64,000 nt of DNA from Methylomonas subterranea (GCF_024505185.1 NZ_JANIBJ010000005.1:1-64000); one strand, 5' to 3'; numbered from the stretch's first letter, positions 20,327 to 31,320 are shown. The notes: generated by a model from the letters alone, not told the origin. Program-made: numbers and translations.

Positions 20327-21070
20327 ATGGCAGCAGTGTCAATGCGTCAAATGTTGGAAGCCGGTGTGCATTTCGGACACCAAACCCGTTACTGGAATCC
20401 GAAAATGGCTTCCTACCTGTTCGGTGCCCGTAACAAGATCCATATCATCGATTTGGAGCAAACGCTCCCAATGTTCAACGACGCCATGAATTACCTGGGT
20501 CAGATGACCGCCAACAAGGGCAGCATCCTGTTTGTCGGCACCAAAAAAGCAGCGCGCAAGGCGGTGGCCGAAGAAGCCAAGCGTTGCGGCATGCCTTACG
20601 TCAACCATCGCTGGTTGGGCGGTATGTTGACCAACTTCAAAACCATCAAAAAATCCATCAACCGTCTGAAAGAGCTGGAAGCGATGAAGGCCGACGGCAC
20701 CCTATACCAACGTTTCAGCAAAAAAGAAGCCTTGGGCATGGAGCGTGAACTGGAAAAGCTGGAACGCAGCCTGGGCGGTATCAAGGACATGCGCGGCACG
20801 CCCGATGCGATTTTCGTCCTGGATGTGGGCTATGAGAAAAACGCCATCATGGAAGCCAAAAAATTGGGTATTCCCGTGATCGGTGTGGTTGATTCCAACA
20901 ACTCGCCCGACAATGTCGATTATGTGATTCCGGGCAACGACGATTCGATTCGCGCGGTGACGCTGTATTGCCAAAGCGCCGCGGCAGCTGTTCTGGAAGC
21001 CAAGGCCCTGCGTATGGACGCAGGCTCAAAGTCGGATGATTTCGTCGAGGAAGTTGCAGCGGAAGCGTAA
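20327..21070 (+). CDS. rpsB: 30S ribosomal protein S2
   Basis: The 247-residue S2 (E. coli 241) begins [20 protein letters not shown], the family signature, and contains [19 protein letters not shown] and the second signature [27 protein letters not shown] lies 7 nt before the ATG. It heads the rpsB-tsf-pyrH-frr cluster. Confidence 0.98.
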   Translation: MAAVSMRQMLEAGVHFGHQTRYWNPKMASYLFGARNKIHIIDLEQTLPMFNDAMNYLGQMTANKGSILFVGTKKAARKAVAEEAKRCGMPYVNHRWLGGMLTNFKTIKKSINRLKELEAMKADGTLYQRFSKKEALGMERELEKLERSLGGIKDMRGTPDAIFVLDVGYEKNAIMEAKKLGIPVIGVVDSNNSPDNVDYVIPGNDDSIRAVTLYCQSAAAAVLEAKALRMDAGSKSDDFVEEVAAEA

Positions 21071-21080
21071 GTTTTTGCAG

Positions 21081-21171
21081 TCCGGTCTTTTGGACCGGGC
21101 GCGCCGGGAGCCGATTTTCGTCGGCTCCGGATTTCGGTTTTTTAAACGCCTCCTTTGTGAGGCGTTTTTTT
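21081..21171 (+). terminator. hairpin series between rpsB and tsf ending in a terminator
   Basis: Three hairpins follow one another: CCGGTC/GACCGG (21081-21098), GGAGCCGA/TCGGCTCC (about 21108-21129) and AAACGCCTC/GAGGCGTTT with a T-run (21144-21171). The last is a complete intrinsic terminator 25 nt before tsf. It would lower tsf expression relative to rpsB, or tsf has its own start signals. Confidence 0.75.
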
Positions 21172-21196
21172 AGTTAATAATCTTGAGGAAAAAGTA

Positions 21197-22081
21197 ATGA
21201 ATATTAGTGCGGCGATGGTTAAGGAACTGCGTGAACGTACGGGTTCCGGCATGATGGAATGCAAAAAAGCCTTGGTTGAAGCTAATGGCGATATGGAACT
21301 GGCCATCGAGAATATGCGGAAGGCAGGTCTGGCCAAGGCCGATAAAAAATCCGGCCGTATCGCGGCCGAAGGCGTGATCGGTGTAAAAGTCTCCGCCGAC
21401 GGTAAAACCGTGGTGATGGCGGACGTAAACTGCGAGACCGACTTCGTGGCGAAAGGCGACGATTTCAGCGGTTTTGTCAATGACGTAGTCAGTGGCTTGC
21501 TGACAGCCGATGTCGAAAGCGATGAACAATTGCAAGCCCTGGTGCTGGCAAACGGACAAAGCGTGGACGAAACCCGCCGGGCCTTGATTGCCAAATTGGG
21601 TGAAAACATCACCGTCAGACGCTTTGAAAAGTTTGCTACCGTCGATGGCGGTCAAGCCTGCTACCTGCACGGCAGCAAAATCGGCGTTATCGTGGAGTTG
21701 GCGAAAGCCGATGCCGAGTTGGGCAAGGACGTCGCCATGCACATTGCGGCCAGCAAGCCGATGTGCGTTTCCGCTGATCAGGTTGCGCCCGAATCCATCG
21801 AAAAAGAGAAGGAAATTTTCCTGGCGCAGCAAGAGGAAAAAATCAAGGGCAAACCGGCGGATATCGTCGAAAAAATGGTTTCCGGCCGCATCAATAAATT
21901 CCTGGCTGAAGTGACTCTGCAAGGGCAAGCCTTTATCAAAGACGATAGCAAGACCGTTGCCCAGTTGTTGAAAGAAAAAGATAATTCGGTGTTACGCTTT
22001 GCCCGTTTCGAAGTGGGCGAAGGTATCGAGAAGAAAGAAGAAGATTTTGCCGCCGAAGTCATGGCGCAGGTAAGAGGTTAA
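21197..22081 (+). CDS. tsf: translation elongation factor Ts
   Basis: EF-Ts recycles EF-Tu by exchanging GDP for GTP. The 294-residue protein starts with the UBA-like N-domain MNISAAMVKELRERTGSGMM and contains the TDFVAK signature (NCETDFVAKGDDF) and the coiled-coil/dimerisation core. Length fits E. coli (283). SD GAGGAAAAA precedes the ATG. Confidence 0.98.
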   Translation: MNISAAMVKELRERTGSGMMECKKALVEANGDMELAIENMRKAGLAKADKKSGRIAAEGVIGVKVSADGKTVVMADVNCETDFVAKGDDFSGFVNDVVSGLLTADVESDEQLQALVLANGQSVDETRRALIAKLGENITVRRFEKFATVDGGQACYLHGSKIGVIVELAKADAELGKDVAMHIAASKPMCVSADQVAPESIEKEKEIFLAQQEEKIKGKPADIVEKMVSGRINKFLAEVTLQGQAFIKDDSKTVAQLLKEKDNSVLRFARFEVGEGIEKKEEDFAAEVMAQVRG

Positions 22082-22091
22082 CCTCTCCTGG

Positions 22092-22117
22092 AAAACCCGG
22101 TGAAAACCGGGTTTTTT
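22092..22117 (+). terminator. terminator after tsf
   Basis: AAAACCCGGT-GAAA-ACCGGGTTTT forms a 10-bp stem with a tetraloop and ends in six T. It lies 11 nt past the tsf stop and about 50 nt before pyrH. Confidence 0.85.
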
Positions 22118-22165
22118 CTGCGCGGAATTGCTTGCTTTAACCCTTCAACCCAGGATACTTCGATT

Positions 22166-22885
22166 ATGAGTCAGATCATTTGTCAGAGAATTTTACTTAA
22201 ATTAAGCGGTGAAGCGTTGATGAGCGAACAAGGGGGCAGTATAGACCCCGAGATCGTGCAGCGCCTGGCGCAAGAAGTCAAAGACTTATGCGACGCCGGA
22301 ATTCAAGTAGGCTTGGTGATAGGCGGCGGCAATATTTTGCGCGGCTCCGAAAAAGCTTCCGATGGCCTTAACCGGGTAACCAGCGATCAAATGGGCATGT
22401 TGGCCACCGTCATCAATGCATTGGCCATGCAGGATGCCCTGGAATACTTGGGTCAACCCGTGCGGGTCATGACGGCGCTAAAAATCAATCAGGTGTGCGA
22501 AGATTATATCCGCCGCCGCGCGGTTCGCCATTTGGAAAAAGGCCGGGTGACCATTTTCGCCGCCGGTACCGGCAATCCGTTTTTCACCACCGATACCGCC
22601 GCCAGTCTGCGCGCCATCGAAATCGATGCCGAATTGATGATCAAGGCCACCAAGGTCAAGGGGGTCTATTCGGCCGATCCTAACAAAGTGGCCGACGCGG
22701 TGTTTTATCCACGCCTGACCTATGACGAAGCCATCGATCAACGGCTGAATGTGATGGATACCACGGCCTTGGTGCTGTGCCGGGACAACAACCTGCCGAT
22801 GCGGGTAATGAATGTTTTCGAGCCGGGAGCAGTCATGCGCTTGATGCGCGGCGAGGACATCGGCTCTCTAATTGTGAGGAAATAG
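22166..22885 (+). CDS. pyrH: UMP kinase
   Basis: UMP kinase phosphorylates UMP to UDP for pyrimidine nucleotides and is a hexamer of the amino acid kinase fold. I choose the ATG at 22166 ([19 protein letters not shown], 239 residues; E. coli 241). An upstream in-frame ATG at 22100 lies inside the tsf terminator and would add 22 atypical residues. Motifs seen are [18 protein letters not shown] and [16 protein letters not shown]. Confidence 0.97.
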   Translation: MSQIICQRILLKLSGEALMSEQGGSIDPEIVQRLAQEVKDLCDAGIQVGLVIGGGNILRGSEKASDGLNRVTSDQMGMLATVINALAMQDALEYLGQPVRVMTALKINQVCEDYIRRRAVRHLEKGRVTIFAAGTGNPFFTTDTAASLRAIEIDAELMIKATKVKGVYSADPNKVADAVFYPRLTYDEAIDQRLNVMDTTALVLCRDNNLPMRVMNVFEPGAVMRLMRGEDIGSLIVRK

Positions 22886-22886
22886 A

Positions 22887-23444
22887 ATGATCAGCGATAT
22901 TCAACAAGATGCCGCGGCGCGCATGGCGAAAAGCATAGAAGCGTTGCAAAAAGCCTTCACCAAAATCAGAACCGGCCGGGCCCATCCCAGTCTGTTGGAC
23001 CAGATTAGCGTCAGTTATTACGGAACGGAGTCGCAATTGTCCCAAGTGGCCAACGTGTCGGTGGAAGACGCCCGAACCCTGAAAGTGGTGCCGTGGGAAA
23101 AAGGCATGGTACAAGCCATCGAAAAAGCCATCATGTCATCGGGATTGGGCTTGAATCCGGCTACCCAGGGTACCGTGATCAGAATTCCGTTACCGGCCTT
23201 GACCGAGGAACGCCGCCGCGAGTTGGTCAAGGTGGTCAAGAATGAAGCCGAACAAGGCCGGGTGTCGATCAGAAATATTCGCCGCGACGCCAATGCGGCC
23301 ATCAAGGATGCGTTAAAGGAAAAACTGATTTCCGAGGACGATGCTCGCCAAGGCGAAGACAAGATTCAAAAGCTGACCGATCAATACATCAAGGAAGTAG
23401 AAAAGCATCTTGAAGAAAAAGAAGCCGATCTGCTGTCCATGTAA
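22887..23444 (+). CDS. frr: ribosome recycling factor
   Basis: RRF splits post-termination ribosomes together with EF-G. The 185-residue protein matches the family in full, including [31 protein letters not shown] and the C-terminal helix ending [17 protein letters not shown]. It starts 2 nt after the pyrH stop behind GAGGAAATAG. Confidence 0.98.
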   Translation: MISDIQQDAAARMAKSIEALQKAFTKIRTGRAHPSLLDQISVSYYGTESQLSQVANVSVEDARTLKVVPWEKGMVQAIEKAIMSSGLGLNPATQGTVIRIPLPALTEERRRELVKVVKNEAEQGRVSIRNIRRDANAAIKDALKEKLISEDDARQGEDKIQKLTDQYIKEVEKHLEEKEADLLSM

Positions 23445-23461
23445 ATCAGTTGAGCATAACC

Positions 23462-24226
23462 ATGGCGGATGAACTTGCTAGCAGTGTGATAGTCAACGGG
23501 AGCATTCCCAGGCATATCGCCATTATCATGGACGGAAACGGCCGTTGGGCGCAAAAGCGCATGATGCCCAGAATCATGGGTCATCATGCGGGGGTCAAGG
23601 CCGTCAGGAAAATCGTCGAATATTGCGCGAAGCAAAATGTCGAAGTATTGTCGCTGTTTGCCTTCAGTAGCGAGAACTGGCGTCGGCCCAAGGACGAAGT
23701 CAGTCTGTTGATGGAATTGTTCATGAGTACGCTGCAAAGCCAAGTCGACAAACTGGATAAAAACAATATCCGCTTGCGTATCATCGGCGATAAGGAGGCT
23801 TTTCCGGACAAGTTGCGGGAGAAAATCCACGCGGCCGAAGCGCAAACCGCCCAAAACAGCGGTTTGACACTGGTGATAGCGGCTAATTACGGTGGCCGCT
23901 GGGATATTGCCCAAGCCGCGCAAAAAATCGCCCATGCGGTCAAGGTGGGCCAAATCGATGAACGGGATGTCAACGAGGACTTGTTGAATCGCTATTTGGT
24001 AACGGCGGATTTACCCGAGCCGGATTTATTCATTCGTTCGGGTGGCGAAGAGCGAGTCAGTAATTTTTTACTGTGGCAGTTGGCTTATACTGAGTTCTTT
24101 TTTACCGATGTGTTATGGCCGGATTTCGATCAGGCCATGATGCAGACAGCCATGGACAGTTTCAAGGGCAGGCAGCGGCGATTCGGACATACCGGCGAAC
24201 AAGTCATTGATAAACGTATTCTTTAG
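23462..24226 (+). CDS. uppS: di-trans,poly-cis-undecaprenyl diphosphate synthase
   Basis: It adds isopentenyl units to farnesyl diphosphate to make the C55 carrier of wall and LPS synthesis. HIAIIMDGNGRWAQKR carries the catalytic Asp, and SLFAFSSENWRRP and FIRSGGEERVSNFLLWQLAY are the other signatures. I start at ATG 23462 (254 residues); a TTG four codons earlier is possible but there is no clear SD for either. The gene follows frr by 17 nt. Confidence 0.96.
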   Translation: MADELASSVIVNGSIPRHIAIIMDGNGRWAQKRMMPRIMGHHAGVKAVRKIVEYCAKQNVEVLSLFAFSSENWRRPKDEVSLLMELFMSTLQSQVDKLDKNNIRLRIIGDKEAFPDKLREKIHAAEAQTAQNSGLTLVIAANYGGRWDIAQAAQKIAHAVKVGQIDERDVNEDLLNRYLVTADLPEPDLFIRSGGEERVSNFLLWQLAYTEFFFTDVLWPDFDQAMMQTAMDSFKGRQRRFGHTGEQVIDKRIL

Positions 24227-24262
24227 GCATTTTTCATAACCATAATAATTAAAAAGCAAACT

Positions 24263-25168
24263 ATGTTGGTACAACGCATATTAACGGCCTTGGTGTTAGC
24301 GGCTGTCGTCATTTTGGCGGTTTTTCAATTGCCCGCCGTCTATTTTTCATTGTTTATCGCCATCGTCACCTTGGGAGGGGCTTGGGAATGGTTGTCCCTG
24401 ACAGGCGTGGAACAGCCCGGCAAAAAGTGTTTGTTTTTCGCTGCTCTGATTTTTCCCATGTTGGGCGTCACCTATTGGACGGTGTTTCTGGAGTTATTGG
24501 GCGAAGCCTTGGAATGGCCGGAAATCAAGGAATATTCCGACGCCTTGGAATGGCTGGTGATTGCGCCGGTGTTGTTCTGGGTGTTGGCCATGATAATCAT
24601 CAGACAGGCCGCCGGGCAATTGTTGCAGACGGAGTTCAAACCCCGCGCCAAAGCCTTTGTGGGCTGGTTGGTGTTATTGTCCGCCTGGATGTTCCTGAGC
24701 AAACTCAGAGCTTATTACGGGCCGGGCATGGTGTTGTATTTCCTGGTGTTGATTTGGGCAGCCGACATCAGCGCTTATTTCGTGGGTAAAAAATGGGGCA
24801 AGGATAAGCTGGCGCCGGAAATCAGTCCTGGAAAAACCGTTCAGGGCATGTATGGAGCGCTGCTGTCCGCGGTGATTTGCGCCATAGGCTTGCGCATTTA
24901 TTACGGCTTGGAAGCGCTGCAATCCGAAGAAGCTTCCTTGGCGATTCTGATGAGCGTGGATTTGTTGATACTGTCGGTGTTGACCGTGCTGGTGTCGATA
25001 TATGGCGATTTGTTTTTCAGCTTGGTCAAGCGGCAAAAAGGCGTCAAGGATAGCGGCAGCCTGCTGCCGGGCCATGGCGGTATTTTGGATAGAGTCGATA
25101 GCCTGATCGCCGCCGCGCCGTTTTTCTATGCCGGCATCGTGTTGATCGGCCGGAGCGTCTTCGCATGA
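24263..25168 (+). CDS. cdsA: phosphatidate cytidylyltransferase
   Basis: CdsA makes CDP-diacylglycerol, precursor of all phospholipids. The 301-residue protein is strongly hydrophobic with about eight membrane segments and ends in the family signature [20 protein letters not shown] followed by GILDRVDSL. Its stop overlaps the dxr start as ATGA. The middle carries a longer polar loop (about 70-100) than the E. coli enzyme; it is otherwise regular. Confidence 0.95.
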   Translation: MLVQRILTALVLAAVVILAVFQLPAVYFSLFIAIVTLGGAWEWLSLTGVEQPGKKCLFFAALIFPMLGVTYWTVFLELLGEALEWPEIKEYSDALEWLVIAPVLFWVLAMIIIRQAAGQLLQTEFKPRAKAFVGWLVLLSAWMFLSKLRAYYGPGMVLYFLVLIWAADISAYFVGKKWGKDKLAPEISPGKTVQGMYGALLSAVICAIGLRIYYGLEALQSEEASLAILMSVDLLILSVLTVLVSIYGDLFFSLVKRQKGVKDSGSLLPGHGGILDRVDSLIAAAPFFYAGIVLIGRSVFA

Positions 25169-26349
25169 AAGGTATCTGCATCCTCGGAGCCACGGGTTCG
25201 ATAGGGGTCAGCACCCTGGATGTGGTGGCGCGCCACCCGGACCAGTATAAAGTCGTGGCTTTGACCGCGAACGGCAACATCGATGTGTTGTACGAACAAT
25301 GCCTTGCGCACCGCCCCGAATACGCGGTGGTGGTTACCGAAAGCAAGGCGGAGGAATTCAGGCAGCGCATAGCCGCATCGCCGCTTGCGGAGATCAAGGT
25401 TTTGGCGGGCGCGGAAGCATTGATCGAAGTGGCGACCTTGGATAATGTCGACGCCGTGATGGCGGCGATTGTCGGCGCGGCGGGCCTGTTGCCAAGTTTG
25501 GCGGCCGCGAAGGCCGGCAAGACCGTGCTGCTGGCCAACAAGGAAGCTCTGGTAATGTCCGGGCAGATTTTCATGCGGGCGGTCAGCGATTCCGGCGCGG
25601 TGTTATTGCCGATAGATAGCGAGCACAATGCCATCTTCCAATGCATGCCGGCCGGTTATACGCCCGGCCATAGCGCCAAGCAGGCGCGGCGGATTTTATT
25701 GACGGCGTCCGGCGGACCCTTCCGTAAAACGCCGCTCGAGTTGCTGCCGAATATGACTCCCGATCAAGCCGTGGCGCATCCGAAATGGGACATGGGCCGA
25801 AAAATATCGGTGGATTCGGCGACCATGATGAACAAGGGCCTGGAATTAATCGAGGCCTGCCTGCTGTTCAACATGGATCCGGACCAGATTCAGGTAGTTA
25901 TTCATCCGCAAAGTATCATTCATTCCATGGTCGATTACGTCGACGGCTCGGTGCTGGCGCAAATGGGCAACCCGGATATGCGCACGCCGATCGCTCACGC
26001 CATGGCTTGGCCGGAGCGCTTCGATTCCGGCGTGGCGCCCCTGGATATATTCGAAGTAGGGCATATGGATTTCGAAAAGCCCGATCTGCAGCGCTTTCCC
26101 TGCTTGAGACTGGCTTACGAAGCCATAAAAGCCGGCGGCATCATGCCAACCGTGTTGAATGCGGCCAATGAAATTGCCGTGGAAGCCTTTTTGAACGAGG
26201 AAGTGAAATTCACCGACATCGCCATCATCATCGAGCGCAGCATGGCGCAATTCACGCCGGACAGCGCCGATAGCCTGGAACTGGTGCTAAGGGCAGACAG
26301 CCGGGCCCGTCAAGCGGCCAAATCCGTGATCGAAGGCTTGGCAGCCTGA
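25165..26349 (+). CDS. dxr: 1-deoxy-D-xylulose 5-phosphate reductoisomerase
   Basis: It converts DXP to MEP, the committed step of the MEP isoprenoid pathway, using NADPH. The 394-residue protein opens with the nucleotide-binding [14 protein letters not shown] and has the catalytic loop region [13 protein letters not shown] and the metal-binding [21 protein letters not shown]. It overlaps cdsA by 4 nt and rseP by 1 nt, so the three are translationally linked. Confidence 0.98.
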   Translation: MKGICILGATGSIGVSTLDVVARHPDQYKVVALTANGNIDVLYEQCLAHRPEYAVVVTESKAEEFRQRIAASPLAEIKVLAGAEALIEVATLDNVDAVMAAIVGAAGLLPSLAAAKAGKTVLLANKEALVMSGQIFMRAVSDSGAVLLPIDSEHNAIFQCMPAGYTPGHSAKQARRILLTASGGPFRKTPLELLPNMTPDQAVAHPKWDMGRKISVDSATMMNKGLELIEACLLFNMDPDQIQVVIHPQSIIHSMVDYVDGSVLAQMGNPDMRTPIAHAMAWPERFDSGVAPLDIFEVGHMDFEKPDLQRFPCLRLAYEAIKAGGIMPTVLNAANEIAVEAFLNEEVKFTDIAIIIERSMAQFTPDSADSLELVLRADSRARQAAKSVIEGLAA

Positions 26350-27713
26350 TGGAAACCCTGCATACCCTGTTTTATTTCACCGTCGCCATCGCGGTGCTGG
26401 TCGCGTTTCATGAATTCGGCCATTTTTGGCTGGCGCGGCTGACAGGGGTCAAAGTCATTCGTTTTTCGATAGGCTTCGGCAAAAAATTATGGGCTTACCA
26501 AAAGTCTCCCGAACAAACCGAGTTCGTGGTGGCCGCCATCCCGCTAGGCGGCTACGTCAAAATGGTCGACGAGCGCGAGGGCGAGGTTGCCGAGGCGGAT
26601 TTGCCCTACGCGTTCAACCGGCAGACGGTAGCCGTCAGAACTGCTATCGTGGCCGCCGGGCCCTTGTTCAATCTGATTCTGGCCGTGGCCTTGTTTTGGC
26701 TTGTCATGGTGGTGGGCGAAACTGGCCTGAAACCCATACTGGGCAATGTCGAAACCGGCAGCATAGCGGCCGAAGCCGGCTTTCAGGCGGGCGATCAGAT
26801 CATCAGCGTCAACCAAAAGTCCACCCCGACCTGGGCGATGGCATTGGATGAACTGTTTTCAGCCGCCATCAACGGCCAGCGCGATATCGTGGTCGATGTG
26901 ATAACCCGGGAAGATCAAAGGCAATTTCGGGCCATCGTGTTGACGGACGAAGATGTACGGACGCCGGAAGTCCTGAATCAGCGCTTGGGGCTGAAACCGT
27001 TTATTCCCGTGATCAAGCCTATCATAGGAAAACTGTTGGACGAAGGTTCGGCGAAACAGGCCGGATTGCAGAGCGGCGATTTGATACTGCGCGCCGACGA
27101 TCAGCCGATCGAGGATTGGCAGCAGTGGGTCGATTATGTGCAAGCCAGACCAGACCGGGAAATCAATGTTACCCTGGAACGCAACGAGGTGGAAACGCAA
27201 CTCACATTGACGCCGCGCCGGGAAGAGCAGGCGGACGGCAAGGTGATCGGGAAAATCGGCGCCGGCGTACATATCCCCGAAGCAACGATGCGCGATTTAC
27301 AGGTGGAATATTCGCTGTCGCCCATGGAAGCCCTACCCGCCGCCCTGGAAAGGACTTGGTTCTACTCGATCAGCACAATCAAAATGATAGGCAAAATGTT
27401 CATCGGCGCTGCCTCGGTGGAAAACTTAAGCGGGCCTATCAGCATTGCCCAGTATGCCGGCCAGTCGGCCGAGATGGGCTTCACGGCATTTTTGAAGTTT
27501 CTGGGTCTGATCAGTGTCAGTCTGGGTGTATTGAACCTGTTGCCGGTGCCGGTGCTGGACGGCGGTCATCTGCTTTTTTATTTGGTGGAAGTCATCAAGG
27601 GCAGCCCGGTGTCGGATCGGATGCAGATGGCTTTTCAACAGTTGGGCATGCTGGTGTTGATATGTTTAATGGCGCTGGCGCTGTTCCTGGATTTGGATCG
27701 ATTATTTCAATGA
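26349..27713 (+). CDS. rseP: site-2 intramembrane metalloprotease RseP
   Basis: RseP cuts anti-sigma factors such as RseA and signal peptide remnants within the inner membrane. The 454-residue protein shows the zinc motif HEFGH (residues about 21-25), two PDZ domains (about 125-190 and 210-290) and the third metal region LNLLPVPVLDGGHLLFY near 395-411. In most gammaproteobacteria bamA follows; here a dsbC-like gene follows instead, after a CGCTGAACA-AAA-TGTTCAGCG hairpin. Confidence 0.96.
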   Translation: METLHTLFYFTVAIAVLVAFHEFGHFWLARLTGVKVIRFSIGFGKKLWAYQKSPEQTEFVVAAIPLGGYVKMVDEREGEVAEADLPYAFNRQTVAVRTAIVAAGPLFNLILAVALFWLVMVVGETGLKPILGNVETGSIAAEAGFQAGDQIISVNQKSTPTWAMALDELFSAAINGQRDIVVDVITREDQRQFRAIVLTDEDVRTPEVLNQRLGLKPFIPVIKPIIGKLLDEGSAKQAGLQSGDLILRADDQPIEDWQQWVDYVQARPDREINVTLERNEVETQLTLTPRREEQADGKVIGKIGAGVHIPEATMRDLQVEYSLSPMEALPAALERTWFYSISTIKMIGKMFIGAASVENLSGPISIAQYAGQSAEMGFTAFLKFLGLISVSLGVLNLLPVPVLDGGHLLFYLVEVIKGSPVSDRMQMAFQQLGMLVLICLMALALFLDLDRLFQ

Positions 27714-27734
27714 CGCTGAACAAAATGTTCAGCG
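27714..27734 (+). terminator. hairpin directly after rseP
   Basis: Perfect 9-bp stem CGCTGAACA/TGTTCAGCG with AAA loop, starting right at the rseP stop. No T-run follows, so it is more likely an mRNA-stabilising or Rho-associated hairpin than an intrinsic terminator. Confidence 0.5.
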
Positions 27735-27776
27735 CGAAGTCCACCCCACTTTATCAAACCTAGCATTGGTCAGACC

Positions 27777-28487
27777 ATGAAAAAACTCACTGGAATTTTA
27801 TTGTTTGCGCTTGCCGTACTGACGGTCAACAGCGTGCGAGCCGACGAAGCAGCCATCAAAAAGGCCCTTAACGAATTTATGCCGGGCGCGCAGGTTGAAT
27901 CGATCGCGCCCTCGGAAATCAAGGGCTTGTTTGAAGTTGTCAGCGGCGGCAATATCTTCTACGCCTCGGAAGACGGACGCTACCTGTTGCAAGGTCAGAT
28001 GTTCGATGCCGTCGAAAAGAAAAACATTACCGAAAACAAGCTGGCCGGCGTGCGCAGGCAAGCCTTGGAACAGGTCGGCGAAAAGAACATGATCATTTTC
28101 AAACCGGCGGCCGGCAAGCACGTGGTGTCGATTTTTACCGATATCGACTGCGGTTACTGCCGCAAGCTGCATTCGGAAATCGATCAATACATGGCTCAGG
28201 GCATCAGCGTGCGTTATTTGTTTTTCCCCAGAGCGGGCAAGGGGTCCGAGTCTTATAGCAAGGCGGTTTCCGTCTGGTGCGCCGCCGACAGACAAAAAGC
28301 CCTGACTACGGCGAAAAAAGGCGAATCCTTGGAGACCAAAAACTGCGATAATCCCGTTGACCAACACATGGCATTGGGCGAGTCGTTTGGCATGAACGGC
28401 ACGCCGATGATAGTGACCGAAAAAGGCAACATCCTGCCGGGCTATGTTCCCGCGGCTCAACTGGCGAAAATCCTGGCCAAGGAATAA
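27777..28487 (+). CDS. dsbC: thiol:disulfide interchange protein DsbC
   Basis: Periplasmic disulfide isomerase. It has a signal peptide (MKKLTGILLFALAVLTVNSV, cleaved about after RA at 22), a DsbC/G-type dimerisation domain (about 23-85) and a thioredoxin domain with active site Cys125-Gly-Tyr-Cys128 (TDIDCGYCRKL). The cis-Pro loop GTPMIV and a second cysteine pair (VWCAAD, KNCDNP) match E. coli DsbC. Length 236 equals the E. coli protein. Confidence 0.95.
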   Translation: MKKLTGILLFALAVLTVNSVRADEAAIKKALNEFMPGAQVESIAPSEIKGLFEVVSGGNIFYASEDGRYLLQGQMFDAVEKKNITENKLAGVRRQALEQVGEKNMIIFKPAAGKHVVSIFTDIDCGYCRKLHSEIDQYMAQGISVRYLFFPRAGKGSESYSKAVSVWCAADRQKALTTAKKGESLETKNCDNPVDQHMALGESFGMNGTPMIVTEKGNILPGYVPAAQLAKILAKE

Positions 28488-28533
28488 TTAAGCGGTATGC
28501 GGAGAGGACTGGGTGGCAGCGCCGCCCGGTTTT

Positions 28534-28560
28534 GCCGATAGCCTTTTCGGCTTATTTTTT
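28534..28560. terminator. terminator between convergent dsbC and mutS
   Basis: GCCGATAGCCTTTTCGGC can fold as GCCGA/TCGGC or AGCC/GGCT and is followed by TTATTTTTTT on the plus strand, so it serves dsbC. On the other strand the T-run is missing. Confidence 0.6.
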
Positions 28561-31157
28561 TACTTCCATTCCTTCAACATTTTCTTCAACCGATACAACT
28601 CGTCCAGCGCCTGCCGTGGGCTGAGATTATCGGGATCTATTCCTTCCAGCAGTACCACGGCCGGATGGCATTCACGGCTGGTGAACAGGTCCAACTGATT
28701 CACTTCATTATGGCTTTGCAGCTCGATATAAGCGCTGTTCTCCAATTGGGCCAGCTTGGTTTTGGCGTTAGCGATTACCGCTTGCGGCACGCCGGCCAGC
28801 GCCGCTACCTGCAAGCCATAGCTCTGGCTGGCCGGGCCGTCCTTGACCGCATGCAGAAATATGATCTTGTCGCCGTGTTCCATGGCATCCAGATGAATGT
28901 TGTGAATGTTGGCTTGTTCCTCCGCCAGCGTGGTCAGCTCGAAATAATGGGTGGCGAATAGCGTGAAAGCCCGGCTATGCCGCGCCAGATAATCGGCGCA
29001 GGCCCAGGCCAGCGACAAGCCGTCGAAGGTGCTGGTGCCGCGGCCTATTTCGTCCATCAAAATCAGACTGTTGCTGGTGGCGTTATGCAATATGTTGGCG
29101 GTTTCCGACATTTCCACCATAAAGGTCGAGCGGCCGCTGGCCAGATCGTCCGAGGCGCCGATGCGGGTGAATATTTTGTCGATGGGGCCGCAGCGCAGCG
29201 ACTGGGCCGGTACATAACAACCAATATGCGCCAACAACACGATCAAAGCCGCTTGGCGCATATAAGTCGATTTACCGCCCATGTTGGGGCCGGTGATCAC
29301 CAGCATGCGCCGATCGTTGGAAAACTCCAGATCGTTGGCGACGAATGGAATACTGGACAAGGCTTCCACCACCAGATGGCGTCCGCCGCTTATGCTTATG
29401 CCGGGTTCCTGGTTCAGAATCGGTTGCGATAGGTTCAACGTGTCGGCGCGTTCCGCAAAGTTTACCAATACATCCAGTTCGGCCAGGGCGTTGGCGCACT
29501 GTTGCAAATCGAGCAAGGCATCGCCTAGCGTGGTCAGCAGTTCGTCGTACAGCGCTTTTTCGAAGGACAGCGACTTTTCCCTGGCGCTCAATACCTTGTC
29601 CTCAAAGGATTTCAATTCCGGCGTGATGTAACGCTCGGCGCCCTTCAGTGTCTGCTTGCGGGTGTAATGCACCGGCACCTTGTCGGCCTGGGCGTTGGAA
29701 ATCTCGATGTAATAGCCGTGTACCCGGTTGTAATTCACCTTCAGAGTGGCGATGCCGGTAGCGGCGCGCTCCCGTTGTTCCATGTCGATCAGGAACTGGT
29801 CGGCGTTCTGGCTGAGGTTGCGTAGTTCGTCGAGTTCGGCGTTGAAGCCCGGCGCGATGACGCCGCCGTCGCGGATCAATACCGGTGGATTGTCAATGAT
29901 GGCGCGCTGCAACAAGTCCAGTAATTGCGGCTGTTCGCGCAATTGCGAGCGCAGCGTCTCCAGATGCGGATTTTCGCTGTCGGCCAAATGGCTTTGCAGG
30001 CTCGGCAAAGTCGCCAGGGTATGGCGCAGCACCAATAAATCGCGCGGGCGGGCCGATTTTAATGCGATTCGCGAGCTGATGCGCTCGATGTCGCCGACCT
30101 GGCGCAGACTGCCCTGTAATTCCCGGTACAACTGATTGTCCAACAGGCTGGCAATACAAGCGTAACGGCCGTTGATGATGCCGTGGTCGCGCAAGGGTCT
30201 GTGTATCCAGCGCCTTAGGCAGCGGCTGCCCATCGCGGTGGCGGTCTGGTCCAGCACGCCCAGCAGGGTATATTGCAGCTGGCCGCTGGGGTGGCTATCC
30301 AGTTCCAGATTACGGCGGCTGGCGGCGTCCAGGCTGATGCCATCGTCGGCATGCTCGATGGCGATGCCCTGGATGTGGGGTAGGGCGTTAAACTGGGTGT
30401 CGCGCACGTATTGCAACAAACTGCCGGCCGCGCAAATTGCCGCCGGCAAATGTTCGCAGCCGAAGCCTTTCAAATCGTGGCAGTTGAATTGCTTCAGGAT
30501 CAGCTGCCGGCAACTGTCCAGATCGAAATGCCAGGGCGGCCGTCGGCATAAACCCTTACGCTCCCTTAGGCAGGCGGGCAGAGACAGGTCTTCGCTATAC
30601 AGCAACTCGGCCGGGTTCAGACGTTCTATTTCGCTGAGCAACGGGGTGTTGCCTTCCAGTTGCTGCAGCACGAACTTGCCGCTGCCCAAATCCAGGCAAG
30701 CCAGCCCGTAAAATTTATCGAAGGCCGCCAGCGCTACCAGCAGATTGTCCTTGCGGTCTTCCAGCAAGGCTTCGTCGGTGACCGTGCCCGGCGTGACGAT
30801 ACGCAGCACCTTGCGTTCAACCGGGCCCTTTGATTTGGCCGGGTCGCCAATCTGCTCGCAAATCGCGATGGATTCGCCCTGTTTCAGCAGTCGGGCGATA
30901 TAGTTTTCGGCGGCATGATAGGGAATGCCCGCCATCGGAATGGGGTGGCCGCCGGAATGTCCGCGCGCGGTCAGGGTGATGTCCAGCAATTGCGCGGCGC
31001 GTTTGGCATCGTCGTAAAACAGCTCGTAAAAATCGCCCATGCGATAAAAAAGCAGGGTATCCGGGTGCTGGGATTTGATGCGCATATATTGCTGCATCAT
31101 CGGGGTGTGCTGCGTTTTCTCGTCTTGCTTGGCGCCTTGTTTTTTCTGGTTATTCAT
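28560..31157 (-). CDS. mutS: DNA mismatch repair protein MutS
   Basis: MutS recognises mismatches and starts methyl-directed repair. The mismatch-contact motif FYELF ([12 protein letters not shown]) is near residue 40. Walker [12 protein letters not shown] and Walker [17 protein letters not shown] are intact, and the helix-hairpin end is present. The ATG at 31157 gives 865 residues (E. coli 853); the frame is open to a TTG at 31166 but lacks an SD there. It is the last core gene before the accessory island and shares its 5' region with the integrase. Confidence 0.97.
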   Translation of the reverse strand: MNNQKKQGAKQDEKTQHTPMMQQYMRIKSQHPDTLLFYRMGDFYELFYDDAKRAAQLLDITLTARGHSGGHPIPMAGIPYHAAENYIARLLKQGESIAICEQIGDPAKSKGPVERKVLRIVTPGTVTDEALLEDRKDNLLVALAAFDKFYGLACLDLGSGKFVLQQLEGNTPLLSEIERLNPAELLYSEDLSLPACLRERKGLCRRPPWHFDLDSCRQLILKQFNCHDLKGFGCEHLPAAICAAGSLLQYVRDTQFNALPHIQGIAIEHADDGISLDAASRRNLELDSHPSGQLQYTLLGVLDQTATAMGSRCLRRWIHRPLRDHGIINGRYACIASLLDNQLYRELQGSLRQVGDIERISSRIALKSARPRDLLVLRHTLATLPSLQSHLADSENPHLETLRSQLREQPQLLDLLQRAIIDNPPVLIRDGGVIAPGFNAELDELRNLSQNADQFLIDMEQRERAATGIATLKVNYNRVHGYYIEISNAQADKVPVHYTRKQTLKGAERYITPELKSFEDKVLSAREKSLSFEKALYDELLTTLGDALLDLQQCANALAELDVLVNFAERADTLNLSQPILNQEPGISISGGRHLVVEALSSIPFVANDLEFSNDRRMLVITGPNMGGKSTYMRQAALIVLLAHIGCYVPAQSLRCGPIDKIFTRIGASDDLASGRSTFMVEMSETANILHNATSNSLILMDEIGRGTSTFDGLSLAWACADYLARHSRAFTLFATHYFELTTLAEEQANIHNIHLDAMEHGDKIIFLHAVKDGPASQSYGLQVAALAGVPQAVIANAKTKLAQLENSAYIELQSHNEVNQLDLFTSRECHPAVVLLEGIDPDNLSPRQALDELYRLKKMLKEWK

Positions 31158-31251
31158 TTGTAACAATTTGATACATAAGTAACATTCTTTGGTTTTCTGT
31201 TGAGTCTAACATTGTCGACACTTATCAAAACTTTCCTGCACTTTGCTTTTT

Positions 31252-31320
31252 AGTATAGGTTTTAGTATAGGTTTCTTCAGGTTATACTCGCGTCATCATT
31301 CGCCACAAAAAACCTATACT
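31252..31320. repeat. three 11-bp AGTATAGGTTT motifs at the integrase start
   Basis: AGTATAGGTTT occurs at 31252-31262 and 31264-31274 (12 bp apart) and inverted as AAACCTATACT at 31310-31320, 4 bp before the probable integrase ATG. The layout suits integrase arm sites, an att region or an autoregulatory operator. No further copy was noticed in the window. Confidence 0.6.
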
